Part shown: positions 14,601 through 26,600 of the stretch, one piece after another
How positions within the stretch are numbered: position 1 is the first letter of the stretch
Layout: every line of letters begins with the position of its first letter
Assembly: GCA_003116975.1 (NCBI GenBank)
Contig: BGKB01000208.1
Location: 4,045-68,044 of the forward strand
DNA length: 64,000 nucleotides
Source: Aurantiochytrium sp. KH105
Taxonomy: Eukaryota; Sar; Bigyra; Thraustochytrida; Thraustochytriidae
Reading direction: 5' to 3'
Notes under the pieces: generated by a model
The model's input: the letters and a program-made list of their open reading frames with translations, nothing else
The model's database searches: none
Told to the model about the DNA's origin: nothing
Made by a program: the position numbers and the translations under genes

Positions 14601-17600
14601 GCCGTACTGACATTCACCAATCCGGAAATGCCTTGCGAGCTTTGACCAGAACGTACAACAACATCGGCGCCCACGGCCGCACCGACTGAGTCACCGGCGG
14701 ATATGTGGACCGATCCTGCACGACTCGTCCCCGCGCTGTCTCCACCAGTGATGCGAACGTCTCCAGCGATGCCCGAAACACTCGCACCGCCTTGCAGTTT
14801 GACGTGGCCGCCTCGACCTTGGCCAAAACCTGCAGCAATAGTTAAGTTGCCTCCTGAACCGGAAGGCGAGTGGCCCGCACTAAGGGTCGCCGTGCCACCT
14901 GTTCCAGTGCCGTTTCCAGCCTGCAAGCTAAGGCGACCGCCCACGCTGCTACCAGCCGTAGCGGTTCCTGACGCAAGATCCAACGCTCCGCCGGAAGGCC
15001 CTGCGGTGGTCTGGCCAACCTTGATTGCAATAGCTCCCGCAGCGCCGCTCGCAGACCCAGTGCTCAGATCGATTGCGCCCGAGGTCGCGTCCGTCAAAGT
15101 TGCCGCTGCGGTTCCGACTGAGATGGCCCCTGATTGCGCAGCTCCGGTCCCCGTGACGACTTCAATTGCGCCACCAAGGCTTGAGCCCTCCCCGGCAGCA
15201 ATTCTAACATTTCCACCAGGCCCAGATGCGCTCTCGCCGGCAACAAGAGTTATCGCTGCGCCTTGGCCCTGTGTCGTGGCACCGGCTTCTAGCTGAATGC
15301 GCCCACCTCCTTGCTGGCCAGCGCCCCCGATGAGATCAACGTTGCCTCCAGACATCGACCACGAGCGCCCTCCTTGCAAGGTTAGATTGCCCGCACCACC
15401 GTCCGAAGCATCACCAGTGGAGATAGTCATCGAGCCCGAAACTTCAGCAGCGTCCCCAGTAGAGAGGAATGCAGAACCGCTGTTGCCATCACCAGCCTTG
15501 CTAGTGGCAAGGTTAAGTTGGCCCGAAGTGGTCGCCCCTGAACCTGTCGTAAGCGTGATGTCCCCGCCAGCACCTTCCTTGGAAGCTCCGGCGAGCGCTG
15601 AAATCGATCCACCTTGGGCTTCCGACAGAGACGTCGCCCCAACAGAAAGAAGAATATCTCCAGCGGCACCCGTACTGGTCGAGTCTCCTGTTCGAATGCT
15701 AACGTCTCCGCTCGAGGCTGGTCCGCTTCCCGACGCTAGCGAAACAGATCCCGTCCCCGATTGCTTGCTATCAGCGCTTCGAATGGAGATCGTTCCACTG
15801 GAGTTGGCACCCGCGTGAGCCCCACTTTCCATCACAATAGCACCGCCTGGTGTTGATCGACCAACAGCATGTCCACCATGGATCCGAAGAGTGCCCGGAG
15901 ACGCCGTGGTTGATGTCGCAGCGCCCACTTCAATCCTGACATCTCCGCTCTTACCCTCGGTTGTGTTACCAGACGCCATGAGCACTGGGCCAGAGACCTG
16001 GCTGCCAATACCGGATCGGATTGTCACATTACCAGAGCCCTGTCCACGGCTGGTTTCGAGCATGATGTCACCGGTTGACCCAGACGTGCTGGCGCCAGAA
16101 AGAAGATGAAGCAAACCGCCTTTTCCAGTTGCGGTCGCACCACCCTGAACTTGCACAGTGCCACCGTAATTGCTGCCTGTTGTGTTGCCAGCAACGATGG
16201 CGACGGTCGAACCCGCTGTCTTAGAGCTCTTGCCCGCAGCGATTTCGACGTTTCCAGCAGCGGCAGAGCCCGAGTCACCCGTGCGGAAACTCAGACGGCC
16301 AGTTGGACCGCCATCGCCAGCACCCGTTGCGAGAGTGATTGCACCGGAGCCGCTCGAGAAACCTTTGGTGGTCTCAATTGAGACGCTGCCGCTCTTTGCG
16401 AGCGAGCTCGCGCCGCCAGAGATGAGAACGTCTCCTCCGGAAAACGCCTCGCCATTTCCTGCGCGGATTTCAACACTGCCAGCGGATGCGCTGCTCGAGG
16501 CATTTCCGGCCAAGAAGCTTACATCGCCGGCAGAACCTTGGGATGCGCCGCCCGCGCGCAAATTGATATTTCCGCCCTTCAAGATCGACGAACCACCAGC
16601 AAGGAAAACAGAGCCACCCTGGCGGGCGCCATAGCCTCCAGTGAGGTTGACAAGGCCAGAAGAACCAAGCTCTGAAGACGCAGTAAAGAGTACAATGTCT
16701 CCCGTCTCGGCGCCAGCGCCCCTGGTTCCACCCGATGCGACCGTCACGCTCGCGCCTTTGGTCGTTGCACGAGAAATTCCGGCCTGGATGAGCACACCTC
16801 CGGCTTGCGTAGAAGCATTTCCAGAAAGAACATGCACCGCACCCGTTTTGATGGACTCGCCCGTCGACAGTACCACATTCCCTGATTGTGAAGTGGCCTC
16901 ACCAGTTCCGGCTTGAAAAGTACCACTCGAGAGACCCTCTCCAGTCGCAAGGCGAATGCTGCCACCATTACGATTTCCATGTCCGCCCGTAACTTCAATG
17001 CTGCCGCCAGTACTAGCAGTGGACGCCCCTCCCGTCAGTTGCACGGTGCCAGCAGCTGCAGAGGTTGAATCGCCTGTTGCCATGAGCAGATTGCCAGATC
17101 CAGACGAAGAAGCGCCGGTTGAGAGAGAGACGCTGCCCGAGGACCTAGCGTCACCGGATTTGAACTCGAGGGACCCCGACTGTTCGGATCTGCTAGAACC
17201 GGACTCGACAAGGACTGCACCCGAATCTCCTTGCGAGGAGTCTGCACTTCGCATTTTAAGAAACCCAGATTCACCTCGGGTCGCAGCACCAGATTCCACT
17301 TCAACGTTTCCGCCACTTTCAAGGGCCTCCCCGCCACGAAACGCAAGAGAGCCGCCCAGTGACTGGCCAACTCCAGCCGTGAGGTTGATATGCCCTCCGA
17401 TGCCCTTAGCGGCTTCACCTCCAATAATGGAGACGGAGCCAGCTTGCGAACCCGACGTAGAGGCACCTCCTGAAATTCGCGTGAGCCCGCCAACACCATC
17501 CTGGCTTGAGCCGGCGTAAAGGTCGATTCCACCTCCCGGGCTTGCCTCGCCTGTGGCTTTTCCAGCGCGCGCAATGATTGAGGCGCCATCACCAGTTGCA

Positions 17601-20600
17601 GTTGCGCCGACCGACAACTCGATGGAACCAGCTGTCTCACCCTCTTCATCAGTGGATCCAGTCGACAGGAGGATGGACCCCGACTGTTCGACAGCATCGC
17701 TCGTTGTGAGCTCGATCGAACCCGACTGTAATGAGTTGGCGCCCGTGGTCAAGCTGATCGAGCCCGAGCCACCGGCATCGTTGCTTCCGGTTGAAACAAG
17801 GACATCCCCGCCCACGCCCCCCTTCTCAGTGGTATCACCACTACGGAGGACAGCATGGCCGCCCCGAAACTTGCGCGATCCTGCGCCGGCCTGCATCGTC
17901 AGATCTCCACCGTTACCCGACGTACCCGCGCTTCCGGCAAAAATGGAGACCGAGCCACCGCTTGCCTCTCGCCCTGTCGTGGAGCCTGCGCCGAGGGACA
18001 AGTCGCCCGCGCCTGTGCTTCCATCTCCGGCATGAATTGCAACGGCCCCACCATTCGCAGAAGAGGAAGTGCCACCAAGGATCTCGACAGAACCGGCTTG
18101 ATCCTCTTTCGACGCACCAGCAGAAAGCGCAACGCTTCCGCCAAATGACTCGTCGCTCGGTCCAGCCTGGAAGTCGAGGCTGCCGCCACCTTGGCCACCG
18201 TGACCTGCCGAAATGGCGATCGACCCCGAGACACCCTCGGTAGCGCTCCCACTGGACAGCGTCAGGTCACCAGACTTTACTCCCTTTTCTTCGCCTCCGG
18301 CAGAGCTGATGGAGATTGCTCCAGTGCGAGAGCCTGTTTCCGTGGCTCCACTAAGAACCTCGATGTCGCCACCGAGACCCCGAGTCGACCGTCCACCGAG
18401 AACTTGAAGCGTCCCCGCATTGCTGGCACCCGCGCCAACGCGGAGACGCAAATCGCCAGAGCGCTGGTCGGCAGCTCCACTCGACACTTCTACGTCTCCG
18501 CTTTGAAGGTTGGCAGTGCCAGAAGTCACAGCAACCGACCCAGAGATTTCTTCAGGAGCTTCGGCCGAGGAGATGATTACCTCACCTGAGGACCCGAGAA
18601 CGCTGGACCCGCTTGCCAGTGAGAGCATTCCGCCAGTAAATTTGTTCGCTGATCCCGCAGAGATCGATACCTGGCCGCCGCGCCCGTCCACGTTGCGAGC
18701 ATGGCCTCCCTCAATGAGAATGTCTCCTCCGGACGCTTCGCCAGAGTCTGAAGCTGCGCGAAGCACGACAGAACCAGCGCTGCCGAGACCTTCGTCGCCC
18801 GACGTACTGTCTCCCGGAGCAATCACGATATCACCGGCGACAGTCTCAGCGCCTGCAATGGTTCGGAGCTCGATGGCTCCACCACGAGCTTCGGTTGACG
18901 CGCCAGCGGAAATACGTACATCTCCGGCGACGACATCTGAGCTACCGCTCTCAATAAAGACGCTCCCGGCCGAGGACTCGCCCGCATTTCCTGCCCGAAG
19001 TGTTACGTTCCCGGATTTGCCACCGTTCGAGTTGCCAGAGGCCACAACAATATTACCACTGTCGAGCTCAGCCGCGGCGCCAGAAGAAATGCGAACGTTA
19101 CCAGTTGCAGACGAAGCCGCAGAAGCAAAGGTGATATTGCCGCTTGAACCCTGAGCGCCGCCTTCGCCAGAGTACATCAAGACAGAACCACCGGAGATGC
19201 GATCGCTCGCTCCGGCACCGGCTCGAAGATCAAGCCAGCCGCCAGTTACCCCAGTCACCCGGGAAGTACCTCCGCGCACGGTGACAGGGCCAGCATTGAA
19301 GGCCGTCGCCTGGCTGTCCAACGTGGCTTCGAGAAGCTCGACGTCTTCTACGAATAGAACATCACCGCCTTGAATAGTGAGGTCGCTCGTAAGACCATTC
19401 GAAGAGCTTCCCGATTTCAGGCTCAGACCACCTCCAATGGCACCATTGCCTCCGACGAGGCTTGCCTGACCACCCGTGCCCAGAGCACTTGCGCCAGCCT
19501 CGATCGTTACCTCACCACCTTGTGCGCTTGCAAGAGTCGTCGCAGAAGAGCCTCCGGCCTGAATTGCAACGGAGCCACCGCCTTCCGCGGTCGATTCCCC
19601 TGCGCTGAAGCTGAGTTTACCCCCAGACGTGCCCGAACCGGCATTTAGGGAAATGTCGCCCGCCGTGCCACCATTCGGTGCAGACCCTGAGGAGAGCGCG
19701 ATGCTTCCGCCTTTGGAGGAAGACTCGCCAGCAGCAAGCACAATTGACCCTGCGGGTCCTTTGCTCGTAGCCCCTGTCCGGAGCGCGAGCTCGCCACTTT
19801 GTGATGACGCTTCGCCTGTTTGAACAAGCACTCCTCCAGACGTGGCGCCCTGAGCTACACCACTGCTCAGCTCTACCCCACCAGAGGACTGATCCGAATC
19901 GGCGCTACGAAGCGCAAGACTGCCCGATTGCCCCTCGGAAAAGCTGGCGCCCGTGGTCACTTCGACGGCCCCTCCCTGACCTTGTGCTTCATAGCTCGAG
20001 CCTCCTGCGAGACGCAGTGCGGCGGCTCCGCTTTGTGAAGACCCCGGGTTGATCTCAACATCTCCCGCGCGACCCTGCGAGCTTCCTGTTCCAAGCGACA
20101 GCATGCCAGAAGTCGCAGCGGAGGAAACTGCGCCTGAAGCAACATGGATAGAGCCGCTACCCTGCGCGCTCGATGCAGCAGTCGCGAGTTCAAGGGCACC
20201 TCCAGTAGCCAAAGCACTTGAGCCTGCCTCGATCACGATATCTCCACCTTGCATCGCTTCGGCTCTGGCCTCACCTGCCCTGAGCGTCAGCTTTCCGCCA
20301 GAGCTGGAATCAGAGACACCAGGGCCAATGTTGATGCTGCCCGCAGCACCGCTGGTCGAAGAGCCCGTTGCAATGTTAACATCTCCTGCTTTGCCCATAA
20401 CCGCATTACCCGTGGTAATGTCGATGTCACCACTTGCGCCCACTCCCGCAGTAGCGGCAGAATAATAGTCTCCGCCATCCGCCGTTGTCACACGAACAGA
20501 AGCACTTTTGTCAGTCTCATCAACGCCAAGCGTGAACCGCTTGTGTTGGACCTGGAATGCGCCGAGAATATCAAGCGTAATCGCTTGCTTGTTCACTTCG

Positions 20601-23600
20601 TGAAACTCCTCGAGCGCGAAGTTTTTGTCCGGGAAAGACAAGTTGGAGATGATATTGATGTACTCGGGGAAGACTTCACGAAGCTGCTGAGCAATCACAC
20701 CACGCACGACCTTGCTTTCCGTCATGCCCCGAATCGAGCGCCACTGCGCGTTGTATTCGTATTGTTTCATCTCGACCTGCTGCAAACGGTGGTAGACGCT
20801 CGCTTGATCGACGTCCTCAATATTCTGCTTGATCCGTCGATCAGACGGGTACACCACGGAGGTAGCTTGGATGGGAACATGCGAGTAAATTTCGTTTTGT
20901 CGGATGCGGAAGGTGATGTTTCCGTCAACCATGTTCTCCGTGTTACCAATGGTAAACTCGGACTCCGAGTTCGAAAACTCGATTCGCGTGTCATGTCCGG
21001 GCTCGAAGACTACGTCCTCGGACGGGCTGGAGCTCAAGCGAACCTCGCCGGCACTCGATACTTCGATCCGGGGCTCCTGCAGAGCATCTTGAATGAAGAC
21101 TCCGCTAGTTGGGCCGTCGCCTGGTGTCATAAGCACCGAGCCAGAAGATGGGCCAGACCCTGCGCGTAATTCAATGTTTCCAGCAGTAGCACCGGTTGAG
21201 TTGCCTGTCTCGAGGACGATTGAGCCACTCGAGCTAGCTGCCCTTCCGGAGGCCAGATAGACATCTCCCGAAGAACCAGCTGCGCTGGCGCCGCTGACAA
21301 CAGAAACACCACCTGTCTCTCCACTACTTACAGCAGATGAGATTTCCACGCGACCAGTTTCTTCCGCTCCAGCGCCAGAAGCGAATACAAGAGCACCTCC
21401 CACTCCTTCTTCAGAGAAGCCGGCCTGTGCAACAAGGTCGCCCCCATCTGTGGACCCGAGACCGCCTCCAGCACGAAGAAGAATTGTTCCACCAAGAGCA
21501 GAGGAGCTTGCGCCTGCGAGAATGGAAACATTACCCGCTGCGGCTCGACCATCACCCGCAATAAGTTCAAGATTTCCGGCATCGAGCCCAGTCGACGCTC
21601 CGCTGGAGATGCGCACACTTCCTCCGAGGCCTGCGGTGGAAGACCCCGCAGCGAATGCAAGGTCTCCGGCCTGCATTGAGCTATCGCCAGATACAAGGCG
21701 AATCGATCCTGCGACGCCAAGGTTGCTCGCGCCCGTAGAGATACTGATGTCACCGCTCTGGGCATTGAGACTTTCAGCGGTGGCGACCGAGATATTACCA
21801 GAGTCCCCGCCGAGAGAACTTCCGCCGCTTTGAAGATGTACGCTTCCGCCTTGGGCGTCCCCGAGCGATGATCCTGCGGTGATATCCACATGTCCACCCG
21901 CGGCGAGACTCGAGTCGCCACCAAGGAGTGAGGCGCGGCCTCCAGCCGCACTGTTGCTGCTGCCTGCGGCAAGACGAATCGCACCTCCTTCTCCCGTGCT
22001 CCCGTCGCCAGCACTCACGCTGGCGGTACCTCCAACTGTGCTTCCCGCGCCGGCAACAGCAATGAAGTCCCCGCCGCGTCCAGATCGTTTCGCACCCGCT
22101 GAGAGACGGAGTGCACCCCCAACATTCGCGACGGTTCCGTTGTCGGTCCCGACCATCACCTCAATATCTCCAACTGGACCCTCGCGAACGTCTCCTGATT
22201 GGATTGAGACGCTACCCGAGGACCCATAAAAGGTTTCGCCCGAGGCCACACGTACATGGCCGGTGTCAGGGCGATCTTCTGTTCCATCAGTAGATTGAAT
22301 GGCAACCGAAGAGCTTCCGCCCACATCAGAAGCGCCAATCGTGAAATGAGCATGCTGTTCCTGCATTGCTGCAACCAGATCGATGATGAGACCAACCTTG
22401 TCGATAACGTGAAAGTCCTCGTACCAGATACCTTGCTCCGGAATACCCCAGGCTTTCACGCTCACGTGCTCAGGAAAGACCTCGCGAAGTTGTTGCGCGA
22501 TGACGCCGCGGACAAAGCTTCCATCATGACGTCTCACCTTGGCCCATTCCTCGGTGTACTTGTACTTTTTCACCTCGATTGTCTGAAGTCTCTGCAAGAT
22601 TTCATTCTTGTCTGCATCCTGAATCTCGCGCTTGATGCGACTGTCTGAAGAACTTTGTGTGCTCGGCGTGTGCAAGGGCACATGGGAGTCGACCTCATCG
22701 TCTTCAATCCGAAACACAGTCTCGTTACCCGTGCTCGACCAAAATCGCGTTCCCGTGGCAGAACGAGCTTGAAAATCGAGGGTTCCAGCTGCGTCGACAG
22801 TGATCGCCTCGCTATTATATGACTTGAGCGCGAGCGCACCGCTGTCGTCAACTGTGACGACCGCATCTCCCGCTGAGGTTTGCAGTTCCACCGTGGAATC
22901 AGTGCCGCCAGACGCGAGGATGACATTGCCGCCAGTGCTGCCACCAGATGGAACAGCACCACCCCGAATGCGCACATCACCGCTCAGCGTTGGTCCTTCG
23001 CCTCCAGTGATGGACACACTGCCGCCTGATGCTGAAGCAGCGCCAGCTGAGAGGACGATGTTCCCGCCTGTTGCGCCAGCACTGTCTCCCACCAGAAGAT
23101 CGATCGAACCAGCTTGAGCAGTTTCTGCTGCTCCAGTGCTGATGCTGACGCCACCCGAGTTCCCGGCAGATCCTGTCGAGAGCGAAAGCTCGCCCGAGTT
23201 GTGCATTGCGTTCGAGCCCGCAGCACCAGTAGCGATACTCACCGTGCCGCTTCCAAGGGAGCTCGAGTCCGCGGATCCGAGCGCGATGCTTCCGGATCCA
23301 TCAATGCCTTCACCCGAGAGGATCGACACATCTCCACCAGTGCTCAACTCCGCAGTCGCGGCACCTGCCTGGATCTCGACGTTCGCGCCACTTGTTGCAA
23401 CACTACTGGAACCAGCTGAAACGTGAACTGCACCTGCTGCTGCTCCATCGCCGGTCACCACACTTGTAATTCCGGAAGACCCACTCGAGCTTGCTCCAGA
23501 ACCAAATGTGACCATTCCCGAGTCGGCAGATGTTGCGTCAGCCGAGGAAATGGCCACACTTCCAGTGGCCCCGCCGCTCGGCGCTTCACCGCTTTGCATT

Positions 23601-26600
23601 AGCAATGAGCCACCAGCAGTTGTGCCGGCGCCGGCAGAAAGCTCAATATTTCCACCGGCACCTTCGTCAGCGCCACCGACTGCAAGTACGATTTTACCTG
23701 CCGCGCCATCAGCAGCGGATGCACCGGTGCTCAGCCTGATTGCGCCAGAAGATGCACCGGTGGCCACACCAGTGACAAGACTGATATCTCCAGTAGCACC
23801 GTCAGTGGAGTCAGCCGTTGACAACGACACTCCACCCGTCGTACCTGAGTCGAGTGAGGCCCCAGATACAATCGACACTTCGCCGCCAGAAGAGGCTCGC
23901 ATGGTCGTCTCGCCAGCGCGGAGAGAAATTCCAGCGCCCTGAGCACTGTCACTGCTTCCTGCCGAAAGGCTGATCGCACCAGCTTGACCTGAAGACCCCA
24001 CGTCACCCGTGCTCAGCTCAATGCTCCCGGTGTCGCCATTTGTCGAGGCTCCGGTTTGCAAGAGCACCTTACCACTCGAACCGCCCTGCACTCCACTGGT
24101 GAGGATCTCAACATCTCCGCTCGAAGAAGTAAGAGATGCGCCGCTACGCAAGGTCAATTTGCCTCCTGACAGAAACTCCGAGTCCCCACCAGCAATGAGA
24201 ACGCGAGCCCCAGCGTGACTCTCACTCGCCGTTGCCCCGGGCACAATATTGATCGCGCCTGCTTCGCCAAGAGCAGAGGAGCCAGTAGTAATTGAGACCG
24301 ATCCAGATTCGGCAGAAGTAGAACTTGCGGCACCTGTGCTTAAAGAAATGCCCCCAGAGCCGAGCCCAGAGGCGTTGGTAGCAAGGAAAATGGATCCGCT
24401 CGAAGCGAAATCGCCACCCCCACCTGCATGCAAGTACACGCTACCTCCAGAACCTCCAGCAGCGCTGGTATTACCAGCAAAAATAACGACATCGCCACCA
24501 TTGCCATCTTGGGACTCGCCTACCTCAAGTTCGATGTTACCAGCCATGCCGTCTGACACCGAAGTGCCTGTTGCAAGGCGCACGGCACCACTCGTGCCGG
24601 CTGCACTACTTCCAGAACCAAGGATCACGGTTCCAGAATTCCCGAGAACAGCCGCGCCAGAGCCTAGAGCGAGAGTTCCCGAATCGCCTGCTGCGCCCCC
24701 CATTGCGGTCTCGATCTGAATTGGACCACTGCTCGCTTCAGAGGAGTAACCAGAACGAATGGCCACGCTTCCGCCGCGAGCACCGTCACGATTTGAGGTG
24801 GTGTTTCCTGCATCAAGAGTAAAATTTCCTCCCGTTCCAACAGACGCCACCCCAATCGAAATGGCAATGTTGCCTGCAGCACCATAATCGGCATCGCCCG
24901 TAGTCAGAGACAGCATTCCGCTGTCGCCCACAGAGGATGTTCCTGTCGACAAGGAGATCTTCCCTGATACACCGGCTTCCCCTGCAGAAGCCGTGGCAAT
25001 GTTCACATCTCCGCTTGTCGACGCCGAACTCGCGCCACTCTGAAGATTGATTGCGCCACCTGTGGTTCCTTCCCCGGTACTCTGCGAGCCAGCGGAAAGG
25101 AAGACATCCCCCCCTGTGCCTTTGGTTCCGGAGCCCGCGCTAATGGTCACGCTTCCGCTAGCCCCATGTGTCGATGCTCCGGATCCGAGGAAAACAGCTC
25201 CGGAATCACCATTTGTGGCTTCGCCAGAGGCCATTTGAACGGACCCACTTTGAGAGCTGGACGAAGATCCGAGGGATACAGAACCACTGATTGCCTCACC
25301 AGGACCAGAGAACAAGCGCAGGCGACCTCCAGAGGCGTCTTCTTCCGTTGCGTTTCCTGCCATGATGGAAACATCAGCTCCAGCGCTGCTGGCATCGGAA
25401 GCACCTGCGACAATCTCGATACCTCCGGCTTTACCTTCGCTCGCGACGCCAGTACGGAGTTGCAAGTTGCCTGAAGAACCCACGGCGGCTCTTCCTGTTG
25501 TCAAACTCAGGGTTCCCGAGGTCTCTTCGGCGCTCCCAGTCGCAATTGCAAGGTTGCCACTGTTCGACGTCAAACTCGCGCCAGATTCGATTGTAAGGTT
25601 GCCACCCAGGGCCTTCCGCGAAAGACCTGCTGAGATATTGAGATTTCCTCCTAGCGAAGTTCTTGTGCTTGTTCCATACGAAGGCCCGGCGCCGATCACG
25701 AGATCGCCACCTTGGTCATCGCCTGCTCCTGCAGAAATGTTCACGAGTCCACCACTTGCTTCGTCAGAAGTTCCCGAGGCAATGAGAATGTCTCCACCAC
25801 TTCCAGACGCACTACGCCCAACTGCAACGCTAATTGCGCCGCCACGACCATTGGTCGCCGCACCGGAGAGAATATCGATCGCGCCACCAGTGCCTGACGA
25901 GGCACCACCGCTGGCGAGGGTGATGCTACCTCCCGATAACGAGGAAGTCGCCGCTCCAACCGAGAGGGAAATGCTGCCAGACGAACCCTTCAAGCCAGCA
26001 TCAGGTGTTGAGATCGAGATCGTTCCGCTAGAGGAGAGGGAGGATTCGCCCGAGCGAAGTTCGATGTTGCCCCCTGTCCGAGACGCGGACGAAGTCAAGG
26101 CTACTTGAGATCCTGCAGATATCTCGACCCCTGATCCAGACCCGGAAGCAGAGGAGCCGACCGCGATAGAGACGGAGCCTGCCTTTCTTGAAGAGGAGTC
26201 ACCCGTCGAGAGTTCGATTCCACCCGTCGCGCCAGAGCCAGAGCCACTTGCAAGCGTGACGGCTCCAGTTCCGCCAGGATGGGCGCCGGCTTCCCCTGCA
26301 GAAGCAATTGAGATGTCCCCTGAAGTCCCGGTTGCTGTGGAAGATGCTCCAGACAGAATATCCACACGTCCGCCCACACTCGACGCACTGTTACCGGCAT
26401 GCAAGGTAATGTCTCCGCCGGCTTCAGCGCTCGCGCCGACGCTGAGATTTATACTACCGGCTGAATCACTCAAAGCACTTCCCGTGGAGATTACAACAGA
26501 ACCCGAAGGAGCCTCCTGGCTATCTCCAGTAGCGAGAGAGATGGCTCCTGTAGTGGCCTCCCCACTCGCCGTTTGCACCGAAAAGCTTCCAGAAGACCGT

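Noticed and set aside
20249-21169. A 306-residue plus-strand open frame over S74 copy 2
   Set aside because: The opposite strand has the recognisable SDRRIK and GVIAQQLREVFPE motifs in the phase of the giant gene; the plus frame has no domain resemblance.
20522-22648. Integrated phage or giant-virus insertion at the S74 domains
   Set aside because: Both domains are in phase with the flanking repeats and codon style does not change; no other viral gene is near.
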